Of a stretch of DNA of 64,000 nt, positions 33,993 to 42,206 are shown one piece after another. The stretch is from Pelagibacterium sp. 26DY04 (lineage in GTDB: Bacteria > Pseudomonadota > Alphaproteobacteria > Rhizobiales > Devosiaceae). Within the stretch, counting starts at the first letter, position 1; each line of letters begins with the position of its first letter. The stretch spans positions 1,736,001 through 1,800,000 of the forward strand of contig NZ_CP101731.1 of assembly GCF_031202305.1 (NCBI RefSeq), given 5' to 3'. The position numbers and the translations under genes are program-made. The notes under the pieces were generated by a model. The model worked only from the letters and a program-made list of their open reading frames with translations, did not search any database and was not told where the DNA came from.

Positions 33993-34220
33993 CTAGACCT
34001 CGGCCACCGGCAGCAGCTCCAGGTCAAGCGCCCGCAGTCGGCCCGACCGCGAATCCGTTCCCATACGATACGAGAAGGCCATACCCTTTTCGGGACTGGC
34101 GACGCCGGCCTTGGCCATCTCCGAAAAGTGAAAGAACGCGGTGTCGAATGGCGGGGCGTCAGACTTCAAGAATCCAAAACCGCGCTCGGGATTGATGTGA
34201 ACGATGCGCCCGTAAGGCAT
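33993..34220 (-). CDS. Cold-shock domain protein
   Basis: 75 aa, a single cold-shock OB fold with both RNA-binding motifs: GFGFL (RNP1, about 14-18) and FFHFSEM (RNP2, about 29-35). The start at 34220 follows GAGGAG closely. It sits just after the terminator of the capsid gene and before the connector genes, an unusual place for a CspA-like gene. It could act as an RNA chaperone or antiterminator for the late genes. Confidence 0.85.
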   Translation of the reverse strand: MPYGRIVHINPERGFGFLKSDAPPFDTAFFHFSEMAKAGVASPEKGMAFSYRMGTDSRSGRLRALDLELLPVAEV

Positions 34221-34231
34221 AATAGCTCCTC

Positions 34232-34268
34232 GAAAAAGAAAAGGCCCGCTCCGGTTAATGGAGCGGGC
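34232..34268 (-). terminator. Rho-independent terminator after the capsid gene
   Basis: On the minus strand GCCCGCTCC (34268-34260) and GGAGCGGGC (34252-34244) form a 9-bp stem with a 7-base loop, followed by CTTTTCTTTTTC. It separates capsid expression from the cold-shock and tail genes. Confidence 0.9.
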
Positions 34269-34411
34269 AGTGGGTGGCGGGCCGACGCCGAAGCGAAGTG
34301 GATCTACCGCGCTCACCCGGTTCCCTGCGAACGACGCTAGGTTCCCAATCGGCGGCAACGTCGTTGCGCTCTCGGCCGGGGTTCGACCCTTCACATAGCC
34401 GCCTTGTTTGG

Positions 34412-35527
34412 TTACGAGCCCGTGCTGTACAGATCACCGACGATGAACGAGCCGGGATGATAAACGGCCAGCGCGAGACGAGACTCCACGCGCCCAGTCC
34501 AACGGTTACGAACAAAGTCGTCTTCGTTCTCGGTCGAGATCAGGAACTCAACCTCCTGACGGTCGAAGATTTCCGCCGCCATGTTGAACGAGCCGACAAG
34601 GAATTGACCTGGAGCAAGAGCACGGGAGGGAACGACAGGGAGGTCCCAAACGCGGCGAGCGGTCGTGCCAAAGGCGCCATTCGAGAGGAAATGGCCGTCG
34701 GTACCGCGGACGTCGAGCAAGCGGCGCCAATCGCGAACCGAAAGCACAATGCCGTCCGGATCGTAATCACTCTCTTCGCTCTGAGCGATGGCGTGGTTAA
34801 TGATCGACAGTTCGTCGTCGCCGGTCGCTGTGCGGCTGGTGTCATAAGCCGTAGCCTGCGGAATGATGCCGTGAACGTTCTGGCCAGTGCCGTTGCCGTT
34901 CAGGAGCTGGTTTTCCTCGACGAGTTTCAGCCCGTAAGTACCGCGTCGATCGATGTACGAAACGAGAGCGGGGGAATCGTCGAGGATCTGGCGCGAACCC
35001 TTAAAGATGTGCGCAATGGTGCGCACGTGCGCAGAGCGCATCTCAAATTCGAGGTCGGACTGCGGCTTCGACGTCTCGGGATTTTCCGCGACCGGGGCGG
35101 CCGCATTGGTGAACTCCGTCTCTTCGGGCCACTCGATCAAATTCGACGTCGTGGTCGACTGCCGCAGAAGGTCGCGAACAGTAAATTTGCGCTCGGGTGG
35201 CGTCACGATGCCGGGACGACGATCCGCAACAACCAGGCTGGTCGAGCCGCTAGTGCTCGAGCCGACCGTGCCGGTGCCGGATGTGATGTCGGCGCGATCA
35301 CCGTTGATCTTCACCACGGCCCGGCCGCGGAAATCCGACGTGAGCTTTTTGACCTCGTTGTCGTTTGCGACGATCGATCCGAGGGTCTGGCGGGTGCCGG
35401 GTGCCGCGCCATTGTCGTTATCGGCCATGCGCGCGAAGCGCTTCTCGATTTCCGAGAGGCGGGTGTCCATCGCGCCGGTGATTTCTTCGACGCGGGTTGC
35501 GATGGTCTCAAGGTGAGGATTGGTCAT
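34412..35527 (-). CDS. Phage major capsid protein, HK97 fold
   Basis: 371 aa. The first 100 residues form a coiled-coil, low-complexity delta-like region (ETIATRVEEITGAMDTRLSE). The capsid fold follows, with TVRDLLRQSTTTSNLIEWPEE (N-arm/E-loop), the A-domain GTGQNVHGIIPQA and the C-terminal ENEDDFVRNRWTGRVESRLA typical of HK97-like capsids. No prohead protease gene is seen next to it. The N-terminal region contains two of the ANDN-like motifs shared by other proteins of the element. A good terminator follows. Confidence 0.93.
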   Translation of the reverse strand: MTNPHLETIATRVEEITGAMDTRLSEIEKRFARMADNDNGAAPGTRQTLGSIVANDNEVKKLTSDFRGRAVVKINGDRADITSGTGTVGSSTSGSTSLVVADRRPGIVTPPERKFTVRDLLRQSTTTSNLIEWPEETEFTNAAAPVAENPETSKPQSDLEFEMRSAHVRTIAHIFKGSRQILDDSPALVSYIDRRGTYGLKLVEENQLLNGNGTGQNVHGIIPQATAYDTSRTATGDDELSIINHAIAQSEESDYDPDGIVLSVRDWRRLLDVRGTDGHFLSNGAFGTTARRVWDLPVVPSRALAPGQFLVGSFNMAAEIFDRQEVEFLISTENEDDFVRNRWTGRVESRLALAVYHPGSFIVGDLYSTGS

Positions 35528-35541
35528 AGGTAGTCCTGTTC

Positions 35542-35907
35542 TTATGGTTGGTAGCCGGTCGCTAGCAGCGCTTCACATTGAGCGCGTGCCTTTGAGCGAA
35601 CCGAGTTAGAGACACGGGCGACATCCGCCGGGTCAGGGTTTTCTGCGAGAGCGGTGCCGTCGATGCCGAGCGCCTTTTCAAGGCGAGCTAGGTCGTCATC
35701 GCCTTCCGAGCCGAGGGCCTTGAGGACCGCCAGTTCGGTGTTAACCGCGCGCCAAAGGTTGATGCGCTCTGGCGCGTTGCGCGGCGTCGAGCCTGAATAG
35801 CCGAAATGCTTTCCGGCGAAGTCAGCCAGGGCGGCTAGCGCCGTGGGATTGGAGGGCAAGGCGAACAGGTCGCTTCCCTCGATTTTTTCGACTGCTTTAA
35901 TGGTCAT
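35542..35907 (-). CDS. Hypothetical element protein, 121 aa
   Basis: Not recognised. A soluble protein just upstream of the capsid gene, with start overlapping the previous stop (ATGA). The capsid start lies 15 bases downstream. A head-assembly or scaffold role would fit this position, but no motif supports it. Confidence 0.65.
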   Translation of the reverse strand: MTIKAVEKIEGSDLFALPSNPTALAALADFAGKHFGYSGSTPRNAPERINLWRAVNTELAVLKALGSEGDDDLARLEKALGIDGTALAENPDPADVARVSNSVRSKARAQCEALLATGYQP

Positions 35908-36467
35908 TTGAATCCTGGGTTTGAGAATGCGTGCCCCACGCTGGGGCTCGCCGAGATTCTGGCCAGCGCCACGAGTTCATCGGCTTCTGCCGGCGTGCGG
36001 CCTTGGAATTCGAGCCCGATGGCCGCGAGGGCCCGGCCCGGCACCACAACGTGCCGTCCCGCGGCGCCCGCCGGTGGCTCGGGGCCGAACCGCCGGAAGT
36101 GCCCTCCGGCCGTGAGCGAGGCCGTGGCTGGATCGAGCCGGATGATCAGGTCGCCGTGCACCGCGCCGGCGAGGGCTGGGCCGTGGCTGAAGAGATCGGC
36201 GAGCGCGGCGTGCAGCGTGGTCGAGCCGTCGGTGAGGGCGGAGAAGGTCGAGACCTGCTGCGGCACCTTGCCGAGCCCATCGTCGGTCAGAACGGCGAGC
36301 AAAAAAGTCACCGCTTCCGCGGTTGAAAGCTCGGGCGGATAGCGCCGGGAACCTTCCGTCACCGGAAGCAATCCAGCTTCGGCGGCGCGCTGCCCGATGC
36401 GTTCGACGCGTCCGGGTTCGAGATTGAGACGACGTGCGAACACGTCGCCGAGTGCGGACCTGCGCAT
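35904..36467 (-). CDS. Hypothetical element protein, 187 aa
   Basis: Not recognised. The first 40 residues (RRSALGDVFARRLNLEPGRVERIGQRAAEAGLLP) look like a helix-turn-helix or winged-helix segment; the rest is mixed alpha/beta (GDLIIRLDPATASLTAGGHF). Homologous-looking genes are common in alphaproteobacterial prophages. It is ATGA-coupled to the 121-aa gene upstream of the capsid. Confidence 0.65.
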   Translation of the reverse strand: MRRSALGDVFARRLNLEPGRVERIGQRAAEAGLLPVTEGSRRYPPELSTAEAVTFLLAVLTDDGLGKVPQQVSTFSALTDGSTTLHAALADLFSHGPALAGAVHGDLIIRLDPATASLTAGGHFRRFGPEPPAGAAGRHVVVPGRALAAIGLEFQGRTPAEADELVALARISASPSVGHAFSNPGFK

Positions 36468-36594
36468 TCGTCACCTCATTTTTGGGAGATTGGGAAATAG
36501 GGGGCGAAATAGAAGCGGCACCCGAGGTGCCGCCCAGGGTGCCGCTTTGAGGAGCGCTTGGCCCCTTCACTAGGTAAAGGTCACGAGCGCTAAA

Positions 36595-37416
36595 TTAGGT
36601 GGCATTACAACGGCTGTCGTATTTGCCATAAGCCTCGATCAGCGCCTCGAGTGCCAGGCGCTGTAGTTCGGCGCCGACCGTTTGGGCATACTTTCCGTTG
36701 TGGCCTCGGCTTTCACCAATGACCTCAGCGGTAGCGCCATCTACGGATAGATCGAGGACGTTCCATAGGGAAGATGGTAGCGTTTCCTGCAGGTAGTCGA
36801 GGGTCTTTTCGGCGTAGATGCTATTGACCAGCCCATGCTCCGGCGAATGCCAAGTCCGCACCTCTCCTGCTGGCTTCATCATTGCGCCGGAAAATAGGTG
36901 GCGAGCAGATTTTGCAGCATTGGGAGCGGATGGCCAGGCGGCGCCGGAGTATCGCCCATTGAGCTCGGCTTCGACCTCCGCAGGATATTGGGGCTGTGCT
37001 GGGCCGCGTGGTCCGCGGAGCCGATCCTCGATTTGGTAGGAAACGTTTCCGTCGGTCTTGTGCGGCACCACCTCACCATCGCGCGAGGGCAGGTATTCTA
37101 ATTTGCCAGCGATGTAGAGCGCGACCAAGTGCTCCGGCGTCGGTCGCTCACGCTTGAGGTCTGTGCCGTAACCGACTTGGACATCCTCATTGATCGACGC
37201 ATCCGGTGACTCCGTGGTCCATGATGCGCACCCTCCTGTCGCCTCCATGTCTCGGCGAAGTCTAACGAGTGCGCAAAGCGCTTGAACATTATCATCGGGC
37301 GTTCGCATCAGGCGTCCGGCTTTAAGTCGGCTATAGGCCGGCCATTCCCATTTTTGGTTGTCGTTCGCCGGGATGGGCGGAGTTGGGGTGAGGGCTGGTT
37401 TGGGTGCTGCAGTCAA
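36595..37416 (-). CDS. Hypothetical element protein, 273 aa
   Basis: Not recognised. It begins with a proline-rich tail holding PANDN (about 17-21). The body lacks the Walker and nuclease motifs expected of a terminase. The C-terminal part (SVDGATAEVIGESRGHNGKYAQTVGAELQRLALEALIEAYG) is plausibly structured. It is preceded by a 497-base region without a convincing gene. Confidence 0.7.
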   Translation of the reverse strand: MTAAPKPALTPTPPIPANDNQKWEWPAYSRLKAGRLMRTPDDNVQALCALVRLRRDMEATGGCASWTTESPDASINEDVQVGYGTDLKRERPTPEHLVALYIAGKLEYLPSRDGEVVPHKTDGNVSYQIEDRLRGPRGPAQPQYPAEVEAELNGRYSGAAWPSAPNAAKSARHLFSGAMMKPAGEVRTWHSPEHGLVNSIYAEKTLDYLQETLPSSLWNVLDLSVDGATAEVIGESRGHNGKYAQTVGAELQRLALEALIEAYGKYDSRCNAT

Positions 37417-37913
37417 GGTTTTCCTCCTGGGCGGCGTGGAAGGGGATATGTCAACTTGTGCTTTCGACGGGCCGGCAGGCTAATTACCGGCCTTACCAGT
37501 GTGTTTTTGTCGACAGCCGAAACCGTCAATCAAAGCGTACCGAGATGGCGCGCTGAGACGCCACCGAAGGCCCAAACTTTTTTCTACAGCTTTTGAATCG
37601 CGCTCCCCCGCCGCCGGTCCCGGTGGGGCAGGGCTGCGACTTTTGCGGTGCCCCCGCCACCAAACTTTTTCTTTTTCATTTTGCACGTGAGAGCACCAAA
37701 AGGGGCGAAAAGCCCAGTTTTCCGGGACCAAGTTTTTCTTGTGATTTTGGTTACGCGTGCGTGCCCTTGGTGGCGCGGGTCTGGGCCGGTCCGGACGGCG
37801 ACTTGAATCCCGGCCCGTACCCTTTGATTAAAAAATCAAAGCCCAGAAAAAAATGCGCGCGTGAGGGGCAGGCGGGTCTGCGGCTGGCAGCGTGCGGCGA
37901 GTTGGGTTGGCCC
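37417..37913. other. Gene-poor region inside the element
   Basis: 497 bases without a supported gene. The open frames here are proline/arginine-rich and lack ribosome sites. Several T-rich stretches (for example 37665-37684 and 37732-37740, plus strand) and A-rich stretches are present. It may hold a promoter for the structural genes, a small RNA or remains of deleted genes. Confidence 0.5.
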
Positions 37914-38069
37914 CTATGCGGCTCGCTCGACCTTACCGTTATCATTGGCAGGCCGGCGGTCTGGTCGCATCCGATAAAACTCGGCCCACGACATACGCCG
38001 GCCGCGGAAGGGGCGGTCGGTGTCGCTGCCGGGCTCTTGGGTCTGGGTGCGGGTTGTTGTGGTGGTCAT
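37914..38069 (-). CDS. Small hypothetical protein, 51 aa, with PANDN tail
   Basis: Start 38069 overlaps the upstream stop as ATGA. The protein has a Thr-rich start, a RRMSWAEFYRMRPDRRP segment and ends PANDNGKVERAA. Function unknown. The SWAEFYRMRP-type segment before ANDN is familiar from small alphaproteobacterial phage-region proteins. Confidence 0.65.
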   Translation of the reverse strand: MTTTTTRTQTQEPGSDTDRPFRGRRMSWAEFYRMRPDRRPANDNGKVERAA

Positions 38070-38275
38070 GCTCGGGCCTCCGCTTTCCATCGGACAGCCT
38101 CGGTTAGCCGGGGGAATTCCCAGCCATCGATTGTCTCGATGCACACCCATCGAAGGCGGTCCACGCCTTCGATTATTCCGACCACTTGCACTTCCCGAAG
38201 GTCGGCATCACCGGGGCCTTCATTGAAAGCCGCTTCTGCCATGAATGGCGTCACAGATAACATTTGATGTTCCAT
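38066..38275 (-). CDS. Small hypothetical protein, 69 aa
   Basis: Not recognised. The start at 38275 has GAGGAG eight bases upstream. A compact alpha/beta protein (DLREVQVVGIIEGVDRLRWVCIE). It is the first gene after the iteron region and is coupled to the 51-aa gene. Confidence 0.65.
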   Translation of the reverse strand: MEHQMLSVTPFMAEAAFNEGPGDADLREVQVVGIIEGVDRLRWVCIETIDGWEFPRLTEAVRWKAEARA

Positions 38276-38304
38276 TTCCAATCTCCTCATGGGTTGATGG
38301 TGCC

Positions 38305-38562
38305 CGTTCGAAAATTCGAAAGATGGTTTGGGATATGCAGATTGAGGGGCAAAAAGCCGGACTCAAAAGCATATTTCGAATACTCGAACGAGAGATTTTA
38401 TTTTATATAATATATTGAAATATATGGTATTTTTGTTCGCCGTTCCGTTCGAAACGACTTCGAACGCGCCTCGAAAATTCGAACGAAAAAGCTGCTTTGG
38501 GAGCCGTTTCGTTCGAAAATTCGATTTCGTTCGAACGGTTATTCGGCCTGTTTTCGAACGAA
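38305..38562. other. Iteron cluster with AT-rich core, probable replication origin
   Basis: TTCGAA-centred repeats flank a strongly AT-rich stretch (38393-38436). On one side are 38306-38320 and 38375-38391; on the other 38446-38456, 38459-38466, 38471-38488, 38507-38524 and 38525-38538, with another at 38553-38562 inside the DUF3987 gene end. The composite TTCGAAAATTCGAA occurs in full or minus one base three times. Iterons on both sides of an AT-rich core beside a replication gene are the layout known from satellite origins such as SaPI. Confidence 0.72.
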
Positions 38563-40290
38563 CTTAGACCCCTTGCCGGGCATCGGCCTACCGTTAACGT
38601 CCCGAATCTGGTCAGACGCTACGAGCCAATGCAATGCATCGCTCAGTTGGCGATGATCCGCCGTCGCAACGCCCCGCTTCTCGAGCAGCTTGCTATACGG
38701 CAGACCGCCTTCGCCAGCTTCTTCGACGTGAGCAAGGATGGACTTGCGGAGCCTGTCGGCAGGGCTCTCCGACATATGGCGTCGAACTCCATCGCGGATG
38801 GCCGTGATGGATGCATGAACGACGCCCCAGGCCCAGGCGACGTCCCCCCGACTGACTTCGGGCTTGGCGGGGCAGCGCGATATGGCGCGGAGAGTAGCTA
38901 GCCTGATCGTGTTCTCGGCAGCGCGCCCTATGATGTTGCGGGCATCTCCCTTCCAGAAGCGGTCGTTCTGCCACCGGAAGATTTCCGCCCACAGTGCATA
39001 GGCCGGGCCTTCCTCGCCCCCCTCCATCGGCACCGTATGCTTACGGATCGACAAACCTTTGTCGGCCTGGGGGAAGTGGGTGAGTGCCTCCTTGAGTGCA
39101 TCGCTCAGGTCTCTCGGCACGCGTAGGGCGCGCTTTAGGCTGGGAGGGCGGATCTCATCCACACGGCCAGCCGTGACGAACAGAAACCGGTTCAAGAAGC
39201 CGTCCGACACCGACGCCTCAGAAAGTCCGGCATACAAGGTTTCCGTCGTCGTCATGCCTAAGACGGTTAATGCCGGGCCGGCTATAGGTTCGGCATCCTT
39301 CTTGGTTTCCGCGCTGGCGTAGATTCGGCCGTCGAACATGCTGTTCGATTGGTCATAAACCGCCAGAAGGAACTTCCTGATCGAAGCCGCGACACTGTTG
39401 CGGTTCTTGGCGTTGATGTCCTGCAAGGTCAGCCCGAACTCGTCCATGACGATGGCCGTGGACGGCGAGCGCCGCAGGGTCCGTTCTATCGCTGCATAGG
39501 ATGTATGGTCGCCGTTGGTCACGGCGTCCTTGCCCGTGGCGCCCAAGCCGGCAGCTATCTGGCGAATGGCTTTTGGCGGATGGCCCTTGCCTCCGGCTGT
39601 ATCCATTAGGGTGGTGATATAGACATTGACGCCCGCATCGGTGGGGGTCAGAGCCTTCCCACCGAACAGTCCACCCATCAGGGCGATTGCCGCCGATAGG
39701 GACAGCTCGGGGACGGGCACGATTGCTGTGTCGGTAATCCACCTGGCGATGTCCCCCAATAGACCGCCAGCCGCCTCCGGCGTGAACGGATCAGGGTGCA
39801 TTCCTGGTGGGGTGGGTTCCGGCTCATTGTCATTGGCTGGTGCGGGAAGTTCGGCGTTTTCGGGGAGCAGTGGGATCATGCGCGGGCGCATCCCCAGCTT
39901 CCGGGCAATAACAAGCTTGCCGATTTCCTTGTCCTCAACCGGGCCGGCAATTTGCCGAATTGCTGGCGCATCACCGTGGGCTGGAGAGAAAAACGCGATG
40001 AACGAACTTGACGGATCGCAGGCCTCGACGGCGCTCACCATCACACACCAGCATAGCGCCTCGGCGGGGCTGGCCGGATCTTTCAGACCGGCTTCATTGT
40101 AACCGGCAGGCCGGAGCGTATCCCGCGTCGCCTTTTTCCAATCGCCGCCACCGAACTTGTGTTCTGGCGCCACCATGATGTCGCCGCCAAGTATGTCGGC
40201 AAGGCCCCAGTACAAGTGGCCAATTCGAGCGGTATCGGTCGATTGAATAATATCGGAAATGGATTCGAGTTTAGTCTGCGCTTCGGTCAT
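38539..40290 (-). CDS. DUF3987 protein, helicase/primase-like replication protein
   Basis: 583 aa. It fits the DUF3987 (YfjI-like) family: a core ATPase with Walker-A-like DTAGGKGHPPK (about 230-240), where the usual GKS/T is altered, and Walker-B-like AIVMDEFG (about 279-286). An N-terminal segment ending in PANDNEPEP (151-159) resembles the linker between a primase-type and a helicase-type part. A C-terminal winged-helix-like region follows. The start at 40290 overlaps the previous gene; an in-frame ATG at 40320 is also possible. Likely the element's replication initiator, as it adjoins the iteron region. Confidence 0.8.
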   Translation of the reverse strand: MTEAQTKLESISDIIQSTDTARIGHLYWGLADILGGDIMVAPEHKFGGGDWKKATRDTLRPAGYNEAGLKDPASPAEALCWCVMVSAVEACDPSSSFIAFFSPAHGDAPAIRQIAGPVEDKEIGKLVIARKLGMRPRMIPLLPENAELPAPANDNEPEPTPPGMHPDPFTPEAAGGLLGDIARWITDTAIVPVPELSLSAAIALMGGLFGGKALTPTDAGVNVYITTLMDTAGGKGHPPKAIRQIAAGLGATGKDAVTNGDHTSYAAIERTLRRSPSTAIVMDEFGLTLQDINAKNRNSVAASIRKFLLAVYDQSNSMFDGRIYASAETKKDAEPIAGPALTVLGMTTTETLYAGLSEASVSDGFLNRFLFVTAGRVDEIRPPSLKRALRVPRDLSDALKEALTHFPQADKGLSIRKHTVPMEGGEEGPAYALWAEIFRWQNDRFWKGDARNIIGRAAENTIRLATLRAISRCPAKPEVSRGDVAWAWGVVHASITAIRDGVRRHMSESPADRLRKSILAHVEEAGEGGLPYSKLLEKRGVATADHRQLSDALHWLVASDQIRDVNGRPMPGKGSKFVRKQAE

Positions 40291-40531
40291 GCCCGGCAAC
40301 CTGCCCCTCGTAAATCTCAACCGCCTGGGCGGTTATCTGGTCATAGACTTCAGGTGCGACTCGAGCGGCACTTCCGCGCGTGTCACGCGTTTGCGGCGGG
40401 AAAGTGCGAAGCTGTCCCGATCGACTTCTTTTGAGGTGCCAGTCCAGTAATTCGACTTCGGGCGATAGCCGAACATCGAAATAGGCCAGCACGCCCGCGT
40501 CCCGCAGAGGACGCAGGTTCGTGATCTTCAT
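40271..40531 (-). CDS. SpoVG-like small protein
   Basis: 86 aa. The pattern MKITNLRPLRDAGVLAYFDV, then ELLDWHLKRS and LRTFPPQTR, followed by PEVYDQITAQAVEIYEG, is close to the SpoVG fold, a small nucleic-acid-binding protein. Relatives are frequent in phage replication regions. It is cotranscribed between the ParB/Dam gene and the DUF3987 gene, overlapping the latter by 20 bases. Confidence 0.65.
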   Translation of the reverse strand: MKITNLRPLRDAGVLAYFDVRLSPEVELLDWHLKRSRSGQLRTFPPQTRDTRGSAARVAPEVYDQITAQAVEIYEGQVAGHDRSAD

Positions 40532-40549
40532 TGTCTGGGTTCCTCCGTT

Positions 40550-41839
40550 TTAGGCGGCTTGGCCGGCGGCTTGCGTTTGCCTTGCAGGCATCACGACGTT
40601 GCCGATCTCCGCGAACACCTCCGCGAACCTCTCCGGCTTGGTCCCGAAATAGCAGAATGCTTGTCCCATCACGGGCGCCGCCTTCTCACCCTTCGGGCTT
40701 TCAAATCGAATGCGTCCGGTGGTGAAACAGATTGCGACAGCGTGTTCGAACAATGTTCCGAACCACCCTGTGTCGGTGCTGTTATTGGTCAGCACTATCG
40801 CCTCGGTGCAACGTCCTGATTGGTATTCCTCGACCAGCTTGTCGATGAAGTGAACAATTTCCGGCTGACTATACGGCGGGTTCATCCAAACCTTGCCGCG
40901 CCAGTCCTTGTCGAGCCCGTTGGTCTCTGCTGTGTAATAGGTTTCGGCCCGCACGGTTTTTTGAGCATGGTCATTGCTGGCGGGGTCGACGTCGATGCTG
41001 CCCATGACTTTGCGGGCAAGTTCGATGTAGCGGGCCGGGGTGTACCATTCATTGTCGCCTGTGAAGTTGGTCCGATATGTGTTTGGGCCGGGTGCGTTCT
41101 CGTTCGCCGCAACGATGGTTCGCCCGACAAGTACGGCGACCTGCTTTTCCGGCTCCGGCTCCTTCGCCGCCGCGAGCAGCGCGGTTCGGTTATTGTCCAG
41201 GCCCGCGTCTACCGCTGCCGCCTTAGCCTCGGCCGATAACCCAGCCACCTTGACCGCTCGCCTGGCATCTGGCTCGGATAGGCCCAGCTCGCGTGCCGCT
41301 GCTCGCACGCCACCCTCGGGGCGTCCGGGTTTTGCGTCAGGTTGACGCGAAATCTCCCCAGCCTCCCGGCGGGCCGTGGTCAGCTCTATCCATCTGGCGA
41401 TTTGTTCGCTGCGCTGGAGCGCGGTCAATTCGGCTCGGTGAAGGTTCTCGGAAATTTCGATAAGTTCGGCGTCGATTTCGTCGGCGTCGATCTCCTGGCA
41501 CCGGATAAAAGTGTGGCCCAGGGCCTTCATCGCTTCAATCCGATGCGCACCGGCGACCAGCACCGGCACGTTATCTAGAATGTCGCCATCCACCTCGATG
41601 CCGTCGCGACGGGCAACGATGACGGGGGATAGCAGGCCCACCTCGCTAATCGACTTCGCGAGCTCTTCCGCCCGGCTGCCGTCAACCGCCCGCCGTCCGA
41701 CCGGGACGTGGATGTGGTCAATCAGCAGGTCGGATATTTTGCCCGAGCGATAGTTCTGGGCCGCATCTCGCTTCTGGCGCTGCTCGGCGCGTACTTCCTC
41801 CCGTACATCGTCGATGAACCGGGTATCAACCTGGCTCAT
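40550..41839 (-). CDS. ParB domain fused to phage Dam-type adenine methyltransferase
   Basis: 429 aa. The N-terminal ParB/sulfiredoxin-like nuclease domain (about 35-160) has GAHRIEAM (97-104) in place of the usual GERRxxA. A HTH-like segment follows (about 173-205). The C-terminal phage DNA N6-adenine methyltransferase domain (about 255-420) has DVDPASND (283-290) and catalytic NPPY (320-323). It may mark element DNA, protect it from host restriction, or set replication or partition. Coupled by ATGA to the AlpA gene. Confidence 0.88.
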   Translation of the reverse strand: MSQVDTRFIDDVREEVRAEQRQKRDAAQNYRSGKISDLLIDHIHVPVGRRAVDGSRAEELAKSISEVGLLSPVIVARRDGIEVDGDILDNVPVLVAGAHRIEAMKALGHTFIRCQEIDADEIDAELIEISENLHRAELTALQRSEQIARWIELTTARREAGEISRQPDAKPGRPEGGVRAAARELGLSEPDARRAVKVAGLSAEAKAAAVDAGLDNNRTALLAAAKEPEPEKQVAVLVGRTIVAANENAPGPNTYRTNFTGDNEWYTPARYIELARKVMGSIDVDPASNDHAQKTVRAETYYTAETNGLDKDWRGKVWMNPPYSQPEIVHFIDKLVEEYQSGRCTEAIVLTNNSTDTGWFGTLFEHAVAICFTTGRIRFESPKGEKAAPVMGQAFCYFGTKPERFAEVFAEIGNVVMPARQTQAAGQAA

Positions 41840-42051
41840 GCTGCCACCCTCGCGGCAGGCCGGTTATCGTTCGCCGCCTCCTGAGCCGCCACCCATGTTA
41901 GCAACGTAGACTTGCGGGCGCATATCTTTGCCCCGATGCGGAAACAGGGCAGGGTGCCGGCCTCGATGGCATGATAAATTGAGCGAGCCGGAAGGCCCAT
42001 GAAAGCGGCGATCTCTTTCGCCCCGTTGAGCAGGTCGTCGGCCAGGTCCAT
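41836..42051 (-). CDS. AlpA-like excisionase/regulator
   Basis: 71 aa MerR/AlpA-type winged helix: GAKEIAAFMGLPARSIYHAI, then GTLPCFRIGAKICARKSTL, then a tail with AANDNRPAARVAA. Proteins of this size next to integrases act as recombination directionality factors. AGGAGGACG stands before the start at 42051. It is first gene of the left-running operon and divergent from the integrase. Confidence 0.82.
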   Translation of the reverse strand: MDLADDLLNGAKEIAAFMGLPARSIYHAIEAGTLPCFRIGAKICARKSTLLTWVAAQEAANDNRPAARVAA

Positions 42052-42152
42052 GTTTTTCGTCCTCCTATGAAAAAAACGCTTGACAGGTTTTTGGCGTTCA
42101 GCTAGTTTACTGAGATAGGGCGTATTTTGCCCGAAATCAGCAAAACGACCGG

Positions 42153-42181
42153 AATATACGGATTTCTTGGCTTCTTGTCAA
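42153..42181 (-). promoter_or_regulatory. Sigma-70 promoter of the alpA replication operon
   Basis: On the minus strand TTGACA (42181-42176), a 17-base spacer and TATATT (42158-42153) lie about 100 bases upstream of the alpA-like start. The -35 is part of a 13-bp inverted repeat whose other arm is 42073-42085. Confidence 0.75.
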
Positions 42182-42206
42182 GCGTTTTGTGCTACCGTGC
42201 TTCATG

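Noticed and set aside
37480..38267. Frames of 83 and 224 codons in the gene-poor part of the element
   Set aside because: Proline/arginine/glycine-rich without ribosome sites or recognisable domains; the longer one also runs antisense to two supported small genes.
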